DNA of 64,000 nucleotides from Bradyrhizobium barranii subsp. apii (GTDB lineage Bacteria; Pseudomonadota; Alphaproteobacteria; Rhizobiales; Xanthobacteraceae), in the NCBI RefSeq assembly GCF_011516635.5, contig NZ_CP096255.1, forward strand, positions 5,516,501 to 5,580,500, written 5' to 3'. This document shows positions 23,919 through 32,263 of this stretch, piece by piece. The notes under the pieces are model-generated. The model did no database searches. It worked only from the letters and a program-made list of their open reading frames with translations, and had not been told where the DNA came from. Position numbers and translations under genes: made by a program. Positions within the stretch are counted from its first letter, which is position 1; every line of letters begins with the position of its first letter.

Positions 23919-24905
23919 TCAGCTATTGTCGGCAAGGCCCAGCATCAGCCGCATGTTCTGCACGGCCGCACCCGAGGCGCCCTTGCCGAGATTGTCGAGC
24001 CGGGCGACCAGTACCGCCTGGTGATATTTGTCGCTGGCGAAGACGTGGAGCTCGAGCGTGTTGGTCTCGTTGAGCGCCTCCGGCTCGAGCTTGCCGCCCT
24101 TGGTCGCCTCGTTCTGGAGCGGCATCACCGAGACATATTTCGAGCCGGCGTAACGCTTGGCCAGCGCGGCCTGGAGGTCCGCACCGCCAAGCTTGCCCGG
24201 CAGCGCGTCGAGCTGGAGCGGCACCGAGACCAGCATGCCCTGCCGGTAGTTGGCGACCGAGGGAATGAAGATCGGCCGCCGCGTCAGTTTCGAATAGAGC
24301 TGCATCTCCGGAAGATGCTTGTGCTCGAAGCCAAGGCCGTAGAGCTCGAAGGACGGCGCGCTGCCGTCTTCGAAGCTCGCGATCATCGACTTGCCGCCGC
24401 CGGAATAGCCGCTCACCGCGTTGACGGTGACGGGATAATCGGGCGGCAACAGACCGGCATCGACGATCGGCCGCAGCAGCGCGATCGCACCGGTCGGATA
24501 GCAGCCGGGATTGGAGACCTTCTTCGCGGCCTTGATCTTTGCGGCCTGGTCCGACGTCAGCTCCGGAAAGCCGTAGGCCCAGTCGGGCGCGACCCGGTAC
24601 GCGGTGGAAGCGTCCAGCACCTTCGGCGCCGAAGCGCCCATGCTGTCGACCAGTGCCACTGTTTCCTTCGCGGCCTCGTCAGGCAGGCAGAGGATGACGA
24701 GATCGACCTCCTCCATCAGCGCCTTCTTGGCCGCGGGATCCTTGCGCTTGTCGTCGGAGATCGTCTTCACGGTGACGTCGCTCTGGAGCTTCAGCCGCTC
24801 GTTGATGCCGAGCCCGGTGGTGCCGGAGCCGCCGTCGACGAAGACGGTGGCGGGCTCCTTGGCGGCGCCGGTGGTCGGGGCCTTGGTGGTTTCCGTGAGG
24901 CTCAT
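23919..24905 (-). CDS. argC: N-acetyl-gamma-glutamyl-phosphate reductase, short (type 2) form
   Basis: A 328-residue member of the second ArgC subfamily: VFVDGGSGTTGLGINERL at the N-terminus, DLVILCLPDEAAKETV, VSNPGCYPTGAIALLRPIVDAGLLP with the catalytic Cys, and FEHKHLPEMQLYSKL with a catalytic His. It catalyses the same arginine-pathway reaction as its neighbour but is only distantly similar. The first ~18 residues (MSLTETTKAPTTGAAKEP) are an extra Ala/Thr-rich tail; an internal start is possible but no better RBS was seen. It overlaps the PaiB-like gene stop by 4 bases (24902-24905), so the two are coupled. The 93 bases to the other argC show no terminator. Confidence 0.9.
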   Translation of the reverse strand: MSLTETTKAPTTGAAKEPATVFVDGGSGTTGLGINERLKLQSDVTVKTISDDKRKDPAAKKALMEEVDLVILCLPDEAAKETVALVDSMGASAPKVLDASTAYRVAPDWAYGFPELTSDQAAKIKAAKKVSNPGCYPTGAIALLRPIVDAGLLPPDYPVTVNAVSGYSGGGKSMIASFEDGSAPSFELYGLGFEHKHLPEMQLYSKLTRRPIFIPSVANYRQGMLVSVPLQLDALPGKLGGADLQAALAKRYAGSKYVSVMPLQNEATKGGKLEPEALNETNTLELHVFASDKYHQAVLVARLDNLGKGASGAAVQNMRLMLGLADNS

Positions 24906-25570
24906 GGCGCGCTCCTTTCGAGCATGTTGGTTTCGTTCGCGAAGGCCTCCGGCCTCACGTCCTGCATCAATTGTGCAATCTCTCTGGCGTCGGCTGCGGG
25001 TTGCGCCCCGAGCGCGTTGGCGATCGCGGTATAGTCGGCGTCCGATTTGTGCTGGTTGAGCTTGAAGCTGCCTTCGACCTCTTCAACCGTCATGACCAGG
25101 CCCACGATCCCCTTCTTCAACGCTTCCAGCCGGCCTGCCGTCATCTTCGCCGATGTCCACGGCGCTTTCGGCAACAGCCAGCTCTCGAACTTGTCGCTCA
25201 GCGTGTCGATCTGCACCGCCAGCTGATCGTCCGACAAGAGGCGCACCGGCCCGCTCAGATGCACCGACTGGTAGAGCCAGGTCGGCACCTGATCCGGCGA
25301 GACGTACCAGTTGGGCGATACATAGGCATCGGGGCCGTTGACCGCGAGCAGCCAGGAGGTCGTCCCATCCGCCAGCTTTAGCAGCGGATTGTGACGGGCG
25401 ACATGAAAGGCGGCCTGCGGCGTGCCGTCAGCGGCGTAAGTCAGGTAGAACGGCAGCGGCGAGGCGACCGGCTTGTGGCCGTCGAAGGCGCACATCGTGC
25501 CGAAGCCGCGCTCCTCGGCGAATTTCAGGCTCGCGGCGCGGTCCTGCTTGAAAAAGGGTGGCGTGTACAT
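24902..25570 (-). CDS. FMN-binding PaiB-like protein
   Basis: A 222-residue protein of the PaiB/FMN-binding split-barrel family: MYTPPFFKQDRAASLKFAEERGFGTM, AAFHVARHNPLLKL, YVSPNWYVSPDQVPTWLYQSVHLSGPVR, and KLNQHKSDADYTAIANALG near the C-terminus (family motif KLSQNR). PaiB of Bacillus was described as a transcriptional repressor, but many members probably bind flavin and have other roles. It is the first gene of a probable unit PaiB-like, argC (type 2), argC (type 1), methyltransferase. The link to arginine synthesis is unexplained. Confidence 0.85.
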   Translation of the reverse strand: MYTPPFFKQDRAASLKFAEERGFGTMCAFDGHKPVASPLPFYLTYAADGTPQAAFHVARHNPLLKLADGTTSWLLAVNGPDAYVSPNWYVSPDQVPTWLYQSVHLSGPVRLLSDDQLAVQIDTLSDKFESWLLPKAPWTSAKMTAGRLEALKKGIVGLVMTVEEVEGSFKLNQHKSDADYTAIANALGAQPAADAREIAQLMQDVRPEAFANETNMLERSAP

Positions 25571-25958
25571 CGTGGTCTCCTGCTGGGCCTCCTTGAGAGG
25601 CCGCCGGATCAGATCGCGCTGACAGGAGAGAGAATGCCGCGGATAGGATCCAGCGGCAAAGACGATGATCTCAAACGCGATCGACCGCCCAAACCGCTAA
25701 AGAGCGGCGGCGGCGACGGGCGAACAGGATGGTCGCGGCGTTGATCATGGCGCGCGGCTATAAGGCCAGAGGGTTTCAGGGTCAAGTCCAAATCGATGGG
25801 GCGCGACGGCTGCCGCACCACGTGACGGCAGGATGCCGCACGGATGTCATCGGGTCGCAGCGGAATTTCTCCTAAGCTTGGGGGTTCCCGAGAAAGAAAG
25901 GCGCCACAACCCCGCCGGTTCGTGCCTTTCGTTCGCAACCCAGCCCCAGGACATCGCC
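25571..25958. other. Intergenic region, no gene seen
   Basis: Divergent space between the PaiB-like gene and the metallo-hydrolase gene. It includes a palindrome CGCTAAAGAGCG near 25695 and a possible 25-codon ORF on the minus strand (ATG at about 25749) with five consecutive Arg codons; neither has a recognisable RBS or conserved partner that I can see. No tRNA-like fold was found. Confidence 0.4.
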
Positions 25959-26960
25959 ATGACCGAGATCACCCGTCGCGCAACGCTAGCCGGCGCCGCC
26001 GCCTCGGCGCTCCTGCCCTTCGTGAAGACCTCGCCCGCGAGCGCCGCCGCGCCCCAGGCAGCGACCCAGAATGCGAGCTTCTACCGCTACAATGTCGGCA
26101 CCCACCAGATCACCGTGGTCTGCGACGGCGTCGCGACCGTCAACCTGACGGACAATTACGCGGCCGGCGCCAGCAAGGACGACATCAACAAGATCTTCGC
26201 CGAGAACCATCTGCCGACCGACAAGGTCACCCACACCTTCAATCCGGTCGTCGTCAACACCGGGCCGAAGCTCGTCGTGATCGATACCGGTCTCGGGCCC
26301 GACCAGTTCACGCAGACCAAGGGCAAGGTCGGCCAGTTCCACAACAACCTTGCGGCGGCCAGCATCGACCGCGCGGCAGTCGACACCGTCATCATCTCGC
26401 ACTTCCACGGCGACCACATCAACGGCCTGCTCGCGGCCGAGAACAAGCCGGCCTTCCCCAACGCCGAGATCATGGTTCCGGCAGTGGAATGGAAGTTCTG
26501 GATGGATGACGGCGAGATGAGCAAGGGTACCGGCAATCCGATCCTTGAGAGCAACTTCAAGAATATCCGCCGCGTGTTCGATGCGCTCGGCCGCAAGGTC
26601 ACGCAATACGAGTCCGGCAAGGAAGTCGCGCCCGGCATCACGTCGGTGGCGAGCCCGGGCCACACGCCGGGACACAACTCCTTCATCGTCGCGTCAGGCG
26701 CGGAAAAGGTACTTGTGCAGGTCGACATCACCGCAGGCGCAGCGTTCCTGTTCGTGAGGCACCCCGAATGGAACATCGCCTCCGACGTCGACAAGCCGCT
26801 GGCGCAAGAGACGCGGCGGAAGCTCTACGACATGGCGATTGCAGAGAAGATGCCGATCCAGGCCTTCCATGCCGCCTTCCCCGGTCTCGTCCGCGTCGAG
26901 AAGGAGAAGGATGGTTCGGGCTATCGCTGGATTCCGTCGATCTGGAACGCCTCGCTTTAG
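25959..26960 (+). CDS. Tat-exported MBL-fold metallo-hydrolase
   Basis: A 333-residue metallo-beta-lactamase-fold hydrolase with a twin-arginine-type signal (TRRATLAGAAASALLPFV, cleavage near ASA-AAP). Zinc motif HFHGDH is present (SHFHGDHINGLL), with ASPGHTPGHNSF supplying the next His and QVDITAG the bridging Asp; a final His is probable in IQAFHAAFPG. The fold includes lactonases, phosphodiesterases and sulfatases, and the substrate here is unknown; AHL lactonase is possible but unproven. ATG 25959 is chosen because the Tat motif follows directly. Folding and metal loading in the cytoplasm before export is implied by Tat use. Confidence 0.85.
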   Translation: MTEITRRATLAGAAASALLPFVKTSPASAAAPQAATQNASFYRYNVGTHQITVVCDGVATVNLTDNYAAGASKDDINKIFAENHLPTDKVTHTFNPVVVNTGPKLVVIDTGLGPDQFTQTKGKVGQFHNNLAAASIDRAAVDTVIISHFHGDHINGLLAAENKPAFPNAEIMVPAVEWKFWMDDGEMSKGTGNPILESNFKNIRRVFDALGRKVTQYESGKEVAPGITSVASPGHTPGHNSFIVASGAEKVLVQVDITAGAAFLFVRHPEWNIASDVDKPLAQETRRKLYDMAIAEKMPIQAFHAAFPGLVRVEKEKDGSGYRWIPSIWNASL

Positions 26961-27000
26961 GCTCTGCCGTATGCGCTGACCGGGCGGCCGAGCTGCCCGG

Positions 27001-27531
27001 TCAGATCACGCGCCAGATCCATTCCATGATCGTCGCGATCACGTCACCGAACAGCAACAGCGCCGCGGACCAGACCAGCGCCGAGATGAAATTGGCGGCC
27101 TGAAAACTCCAATAGGGCATCTCGAAAATGCCGGCTGCGAGCGGCACCGAGGCGCGCAAGGGGCCGAAGAAGCGACCGATGAAGATGCTGGGCACGCCCC
27201 AGCTCCGCACGAAGGCTTCGCCCCTGGGCAGCAGTTCCGGGTAACGCGAGAGCGGCCACATCTGCGCGACCTGCTCCTTGTAGCGATAGCCGAACCAGTA
27301 GGAGACCCAGTCGCCGAGCGCAGCACCGATGCCGCCGGCGATCCAGACCGGATAGAAGCTGATGCCGCTCGCCCCGATCAGCGCGCCGATCGCAACCAGC
27401 GCTCCCCAGGCCGGGATCAGCAGCGAGATGAACGCCAGCGACTCCCCGAAGGCGAGCAGGAACACGATCGGGGCCGCCCAAGCCTGGTGAGCGCGCACGA
27501 AATCGGCCAGCGCGTGCGCGTACTGCTCCAT
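27001..27531 (-). CDS. DedA family membrane protein
   Basis: A 176-residue DedA/SNARE-associated (VTT-fold) membrane protein. Conserved segments are FGESLAFISLLIPAWGALVAIGAL, GDWVSYWFGYRY and the G-x-F-x-R-P-like block IGRFFGPLRASVPLAAGIFEMPYWSFQAANFISALVW. DedA proteins act in membrane homeostasis; some flip polyprenyl phosphate or phosphatidylethanolamine. It is shorter than many (about 200) but contains the full core. Convergent with the metallo-hydrolase gene (40-base gap), divergent from parE. Confidence 0.85.
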   Translation of the reverse strand: MEQYAHALADFVRAHQAWAAPIVFLLAFGESLAFISLLIPAWGALVAIGALIGASGISFYPVWIAGGIGAALGDWVSYWFGYRYKEQVAQMWPLSRYPELLPRGEAFVRSWGVPSIFIGRFFGPLRASVPLAAGIFEMPYWSFQAANFISALVWSAALLLFGDVIATIMEWIWRVI

Positions 27532-27596
27532 TCCAGATTGCCTTCCCGCCCCGTCACGGTCCTGTCAGATAAAAGGACTGGTAAGCCAAGGACTTG

Positions 27597-27613
27597 TGTG
27601 ACATCAAGTCACA
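27597..27613. promoter_or_regulatory. Palindrome TGTGAC-N5-GTCACA, candidate operator
   Basis: A perfect 6-bp inverted repeat with a 5-base spacer in the dedA/parE divergent region, 66 bases upstream of the dedA start and 190 upstream of parE. It resembles CRP/FNR-family half sites (TGTGA/TCACA) but the spacing is one base longer than the classical N6. The region 27532-27802 holds no gene that I can see. Confidence 0.4.
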
Positions 27614-27802
27614 AAGCCGGGCCTGAGCCGGGCCCAGGTGTCAAATTGCCGGGAATTGGTGGGGCCTGCGGCGTAAAATCGCCGGGATTGGCTCCCACCC
27701 ACACCCACGCGGCGGACCTGCGGTGACCTTTGCAGGCCAGCCGTGGCATAGTCGGCCGAACCGATTCGCCGCCATCGCGGCCATCAAAGTGCATCAAAAT
27801 AT

Positions 27803-29848
27803 ATGTCCAAGCAGTTGAAGCCAAAAGCAAAAGACGATTTTTTCGGCGGCGATGAGCCGAAGTCGCGCGCGCCCGCCAAGGCGGCTTCGCGCGGAACGGG
27901 CGGCGAAGCCGACTACACTGCGGCCGATATCGAGGTGCTCGAAGGCCTGGAACCGGTGCGCCGCCGGCCCGGCATGTATATCGGCGGCACCGATGAGAAG
28001 GCGCTGCATCACCTCTTCGCCGAAGTCATCGACAACTCGATGGACGAGGCTCTGGCCGGGCACGCAACCTTCATCGGAGTCGAGCTCAGCGCCGACGGGT
28101 TCCTGACCGTCACCGACAACGGCCGCGGCATCCCGATCGATCCGCATCCCAAATTCCCGAAGAAGTCTGCGCTCGAAGTCATCATGTGCACGCTGCATTC
28201 GGGCGGCAAGTTCGACTCCAAGGTCTACGAGACTTCCGGCGGTCTGCACGGTGTCGGCATCTCCGTGGTGAACGCCCTATCCTCGCTGCTCGAGGTCGAG
28301 GTCGCACGCAGCCAGAAACTCTACCGCATGACGTTCGAGCGCGGGCACCCGAAGGGCAAGCTAGAGGATCTCGGCAAGATCAACAACCGCCGCGGCACCC
28401 GCGTGCGCTTCAAGCCCGACACCGACATCTTCGGCGCCAAGGCCGCATTCAAGCCGCAGCGCCTGTTCAAGATGACGCGCTCGAAGGCGTATCTGTTCGG
28501 CGGCGTCGAGATCCGCTGGAACTGCGCGCCTGAGCTCCTGAAGGGCGTCGAGGACGTGCCGGCGGAAGCAACGTTCCATTTCCCCGGCGGCCTCAAGGAT
28601 TACCTCGCCGCTGCGATCCACGCCGACACGCTGGTGCATCCCGACATCTTCTCGGGCAAATCGGGCCGCAACGGCGCGCATGGCGCCTGCGAATGGGCTG
28701 TCGCCTGGACCGCGGATGCCGACGGCTTCCTGTCCTCCTATACCAACACGGTGCCGACGCCCGATGGCGGCACGCACGAATCCGGCCTGCGCAGCGCGCT
28801 GCTGCGCGGCCTGAAGGATCACGCCGAGCGCGTCGGCCAGGGCAAGCGCGCGTCATCCATTACGTCGGAAGACGTCATGGTGGGCGCGGCCGTGATGCTG
28901 TCGGTGTTCGTGCGCGAGCCTGAATTCCAGGGCCAGACCAAGGATCGTCTCGCCACCGCCGAAGCGCAGCGCATCGTCGAACAGGCGATGAAGGATCCGT
29001 TCGACCACTGGCTGTCGGGCAATCCGAACATGGCCAATCGGCTGCTCGACTTCGTGATCGACCGCGCCGAGGAGCGGCTGCGCCGTCGCCAAGAAAAGGA
29101 AACGGCACGCAAGACCGCCGGCAAGAAGCTTCGCCTGCCCGGCAAGCTCGCCGACTGCACCGATGCCGGCACCGACGGCTCCGAGCTCTTCATCGTCGAG
29201 GGTGACTCGGCAGGCGGCAGCGCCAAGCAGGCCCGTGATCGCAAGACGCAAGCGGTGCTGCCGCTGCGCGGCAAGATCCTCAACGTCGCCTCGGCCGGCA
29301 AGGACAAGCTGACGGCGAACGCGCAGCTCTCCGACCTCGTGCAGGCGATCGGCTGCGGCCAGCTTTTGCAATATCGCGAAGAGGATCTGCGCTATCAGCG
29401 CATCATCATCATGACCGACGCCGACGTCGACGGCGCCCACATCGCCTCGCTCCTGATCACCTTCTTCTACCGGCAGACGCCGCGGCTGATCGACGAGGGC
29501 CACCTCTTCCTCGCGGTGCCGCCGCTCTACAAGCTGACCCATGGCTCGAAGTCCGTCTACGCACGCGACGACAAGCACAAGGAGACGCTGCTCAAGAGCG
29601 AGTTCAACGCCAACGCCAAGGTCGAGGTGAACCGCTTCAAAGGTCTCGGTGAGATGATGCCGGCGCAGCTCAAGGAAACCACCATGGATCCGCGCAAGCG
29701 GACGCTGCTCAAGGTGGTGCTGCTCGCCGACGACCGCGACACCACGGCGGATTCGGTGGAGCGCCTGATGGGCACCAAGGCCGAGGCGCGCTTCGCGTTC
29801 ATCTCGGACAAGGCGGAGTTCGCGAGCGAGGAGCTGCTGGACGTCTGA
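27803..29848 (+). CDS. parE: DNA topoisomerase IV subunit B
   Basis: A 681-residue ParE, the ATPase subunit of topoisomerase IV that decatenates sister chromosomes with ParC. The GHKL ATPase motifs are visible: DNSMDEAL, VTDNGRGIPI, GGLHGVGISVVNALS. The TOPRIM domain has EGDSAGGSAKQARDRKTQAVLPLRGKIL and MTDADVDGAHIASLL; the C-terminus ends in NRFKGLGEMMPAQLKETTMDP. The absence of the GyrB-specific insertion and the length support ParE over GyrB. The first ~40 residues are Lys/Ala-rich and variable. An intrinsic terminator follows at 29872-29901. Confidence 0.95.
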   Translation: MSKQLKPKAKDDFFGGDEPKSRAPAKAASRGTGGEADYTAADIEVLEGLEPVRRRPGMYIGGTDEKALHHLFAEVIDNSMDEALAGHATFIGVELSADGFLTVTDNGRGIPIDPHPKFPKKSALEVIMCTLHSGGKFDSKVYETSGGLHGVGISVVNALSSLLEVEVARSQKLYRMTFERGHPKGKLEDLGKINNRRGTRVRFKPDTDIFGAKAAFKPQRLFKMTRSKAYLFGGVEIRWNCAPELLKGVEDVPAEATFHFPGGLKDYLAAAIHADTLVHPDIFSGKSGRNGAHGACEWAVAWTADADGFLSSYTNTVPTPDGGTHESGLRSALLRGLKDHAERVGQGKRASSITSEDVMVGAAVMLSVFVREPEFQGQTKDRLATAEAQRIVEQAMKDPFDHWLSGNPNMANRLLDFVIDRAEERLRRRQEKETARKTAGKKLRLPGKLADCTDAGTDGSELFIVEGDSAGGSAKQARDRKTQAVLPLRGKILNVASAGKDKLTANAQLSDLVQAIGCGQLLQYREEDLRYQRIIIMTDADVDGAHIASLLITFFYRQTPRLIDEGHLFLAVPPLYKLTHGSKSVYARDDKHKETLLKSEFNANAKVEVNRFKGLGEMMPAQLKETTMDPRKRTLLKVVLLADDRDTTADSVERLMGTKAEARFAFISDKAEFASEELLDV

Positions 29849-29871
29849 GGCAGTCTTCTGACGTCACGCAC

Positions 29872-29901
29872 AAAGCCCCGGCCGACACCGGGGCTTTTTT
29901 T
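29872..29901 (+). terminator. Rho-independent terminator after parE
   Basis: AAAGCCCCGG-N6-CCGGGGCTTT with a 10-bp perfect stem and a following T run, 24 bases after the parE stop. Confidence 0.9.
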
Positions 29902-30277
29902 GTTTGCGGCTGCTCGCGGAGGCGCCCGACCCAGACCGCGTCCGCTACCCGACTCATCTTGGGGCGGAACGACTCGGCCAACGACTCACCGGCGCCAAGG
30001 CTGAGGCAGGATTGCTACCATTTCGGACAGAGCCGGATTTGCTAACGAGAAGTTACCGGAATTCGATCTTCGGAAAATGGCGCAGCATATTGTAATAATA
30101 GAGCTATTTTTGATTTCGGCGATCCCGCCCGGATTCCTCGCCGAGCGGCGTTTCCCGGCGACTGTGCCTGTCCGGCAACAGCATTTCGGCGGAAAGCAGC
30201 TATAGTCCGGGCATCAGATCAATCGGACTTCAGTGCGCTCGCGCCTGCCGGACAGACCAAAGCTTGGGGATTTTGAA
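29902..30277 (+). other. Upstream region of the first porin gene, with -10-like box
   Basis: No gene is seen. From about 30160 to 30277 it resembles the region 31240-31348 before the second porin copy: both have C-C-G-G-C-A-A-C-A-G-C, then GGAA, a -10-like hexamer (TATAGT at 30201-30206; TATAGC at 31280-31285), CATC-x-GAT, and CAGACCAA-x-G-TTGGG just before the start. The shared block is probably the promoter and leader duplicated along with the gene. Confidence 0.5.
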
Positions 30278-31060
30278 ATGAAGAAGATTTTGCTCGCACT
30301 GACCGCGGTTGCCGCGATGACCGGTTCGGCGTCGGCGGCCGATCTGGCTGCCCGTCCCTACGTGAAGGCCCCGCTTCCGGCGCCCGTCGCCAACTGGACC
30401 GGCTTCTACATCTTCGGCGGTGGTGGTGGTGGCCTCTCGAACTCCGATCAGTCCGTCCAGACCACGGTCGGCGCGGTTCCGCTGACGATCGGCCAGCGCC
30501 AGGGTGGCTCGGGCTGGTTCGGCACCGTCGGTCTCGGCTACGACTGGCAGTTCAACAGCACTTGGGTCGCCGGCGTGTTCGCTGACGGTCAGTTCGGCAG
30601 CATCCGTGGCACGGTTCAGGATCCCTTCTTCGGCATCACCGGCTCGCTCAAGCTGGAAGACTCCTGGGCCGCTGGTGTGCGCCTCGGCTATCTGGTTGCT
30701 CCGAACGTTCTCTCCTACGTCAATGGCGGTTATTCCGGCGCTCACTTCGGCCAGACCAACTTCATGACGCTGGCCGGCGTTCCCGCTGGTGCCCACCTCA
30801 ACAGCTACAACCGCAATGGCTGGTTCGTTGGCGGCGGCGTCGAGAACAGCCTGAACATCTTCGGCATCTCTTCGCCCGGCTGGTTCATGAAGACCGAATA
30901 TCGTTCGGCCTTCTACAACGCCAAGACCCAGGACGAACTGATCGACGGCACCAACCTCCCGACCGGCAACAGCATCCGCGCCAACAGCTGGAACCAGACG
31001 ATCTCGACCTCGCTGGTCTACCGCTTCAACTGGACCGGTCCGGTCGTCGCGAAGTACTGA
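30278..31060 (+). CDS. Outer membrane beta-barrel protein (Omp25/31-like), copy 1
   Basis: A 260-residue outer-membrane protein. Signal peptide MKKILLALTAVAAMTGSASA, then the mature start ADLAARPYVKAP typical of this rhizobial family. WTGFYIFGGGGGG is the first strand; VRLGYLVAPNVLSYVNGGYS and the final strand SLVYRFNWTGPVVAKY (aromatic C-terminus recognised by BamA) complete an eight-stranded barrel. Family members are abundant surface proteins; transport specificity is unknown. ATG 30278 has GGGGA upstream. A paralogue (frameshifted) follows in tandem. Confidence 0.85.
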   Translation: MKKILLALTAVAAMTGSASAADLAARPYVKAPLPAPVANWTGFYIFGGGGGGLSNSDQSVQTTVGAVPLTIGQRQGGSGWFGTVGLGYDWQFNSTWVAGVFADGQFGSIRGTVQDPFFGITGSLKLEDSWAAGVRLGYLVAPNVLSYVNGGYSGAHFGQTNFMTLAGVPAGAHLNSYNRNGWFVGGGVENSLNIFGISSPGWFMKTEYRSAFYNAKTQDELIDGTNLPTGNSIRANSWNQTISTSLVYRFNWTGPVVAKY

Positions 31061-31080
31061 TCTGATCTGATCTGATCTGA
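31061..31080 (+). repeat. Pentanucleotide microsatellite (TCTGA)x4
   Basis: Four perfect TCTGA copies directly follow the stop codon TGA of porin copy 1 (so the stop itself is part of the run), before the terminator at 31093. Possible slipped-strand site, outside the coding sequence. Confidence 0.7.
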
Positions 31081-31092
31081 AATTCAGACGTC

Positions 31093-31120
31093 AAAGCCCC
31101 GGCATTGTCCGGGGCTTTTT
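31093..31120 (+). terminator. Rho-independent terminator after porin copy 1
   Basis: AAAGCCCCGG-N6-CCGGGGCTTT followed by T residues; nearly identical to the terminators after parE and porin copy 2. Confidence 0.9.
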
Positions 31121-31348
31121 CGTTGCGGCTTCTGTTTTGCGGAGTTCAAGGCTCGATACATCGAGAGCTCCGGTGCGCGGTGCCCCAGCGGGTCGTGCCA
31201 GTCCGGAGGCGTCGCTTCAAGCTCTGCGTTCCCAATTCATATGTACCTGACCGGCAACAGCTTTTTGGCTGGAACCGCCTATAGCTTGGTCATCCGATGA
31301 CTCGAAGTTCAGCGCGCGCGCCGAACAGACCAAGGTTGGGATTTAATC

Positions 31349-32174
31349 ATGAAGAAGTTTTTGCTCGCTCTGACGGCATTGGCGGCGATGACCGGTTCGG
31401 CCGCGGCGGCTGACCTTGGGGCCCGCCCCTATGTGAAGGCTCTGGCGCCCGCGCCCGTCCAAAGCTGGACCGGCTTCTACATCTTCGGCGGCGGCGGCGG
31501 CGGTCTGTGGTCCGCTGACAGCAACATCCAGAGCACTGGTGTTGCTGGAGGGTTCGGTGCCTTCGGACCGGCGGGCACCGCTATAACCCGCGATACGCGC
31601 CTGGGCGGCAGCGGCTGGTTTGGAACCGTCGGCGCCGGTTACGATTGGCAATTCAACGGCCGTTGGGTGGCCGGCGTCTTTGCCGACGGACAGTTCGGTG
31701 ACATCAGTGGCTCGCTGACCGACCCCGCCTTCTGGCAAACGGAAGGCCGCCAAAAGCTTCGCACCAGCTACACGGCCGGCGCGCGGTTAGGCTATCTCGT
31801 TGCGCCCAATGTCCTGTCTTACGTCAACGCCGGTTACTCGGGTTCGGAATGGTCAGGCACGTCTCAGACGTTTCTGGGTGTGGGACCGGGCGCCAGTACC
31901 GCGACGCAGACGACCACTGGCTCCTTCCACCGCGATGGCTTTTTCGTTGGCGGTGGCGTCGATGAACAACCTCGACATTTTCGGAATTGCTGCGCCCGGC
32001 TGGTTCATGAAAACCGAATACCGTTCGGCGTACTATGACCGCATTTCCCGGCCCACGACGTTTGCTCCGGGCAATAATTTCGGCGCGCCGGCGGTGGGTC
32101 TGACGGGCACCGCAATTACCTTCAAGCCCTGGGTCCAGACCATCAGCACGTCGCTGGTCTACCGCTTCAACTGA
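31349..32174 (+). pseudogene. Outer membrane beta-barrel protein, copy 2, frameshifted
   Basis: The 5' frame gives a signal peptide (MKKFLLALTALAAMTGSAAA) and most of a barrel closely parallel to copy 1: WTGFYIFGGGGGG, GWFGTVGAGYDWQFNGRWVAGVFADGQFG, ARLGYLVAPNVLSYVN. After FFVGGGV the frame leaves the alignment (DEQPRHFRN) and stops at 32038, while the next frame continues it exactly: MNNLDIFGIAAPGWFMKTEYRSAYYD to the terminal TISTSLVYRFN at 32174. Comparison with copy 1 (GTC GAG AAC) shows one extra T at about 31963. Real inactivation or sequencing error cannot be told apart here. A terminator follows. Confidence 0.75.
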
Positions 32175-32222
32175 AGCGCCCCAACTCCTGAGACAGGTCC
32201 TGATCCAGTCTGGTTAGACGTC

Positions 32223-32250
32223 AAAGCCCCGGCATCGTCCGGGGCTTTTT
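32223..32250 (+). terminator. Rho-independent terminator after porin copy 2
   Basis: AAAGCCCCGG-N6-CCGGGGCTTT plus T run, 48 bases after the original porin stop and just before the convergent gene's stop. Confidence 0.9.
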
Positions 32251-32263
32251 CGTTGCCGGACTG

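Noticed and set aside
25571..25770. Arg-rich 25-codon ORF as an attenuator leader for the arginine unit
   Set aside because: Five consecutive Arg codons upstream of an argC unit are suggestive, but there is no RBS, no alternative hairpin pair I could define, and the first gene is the PaiB-like one. Too weak to claim.
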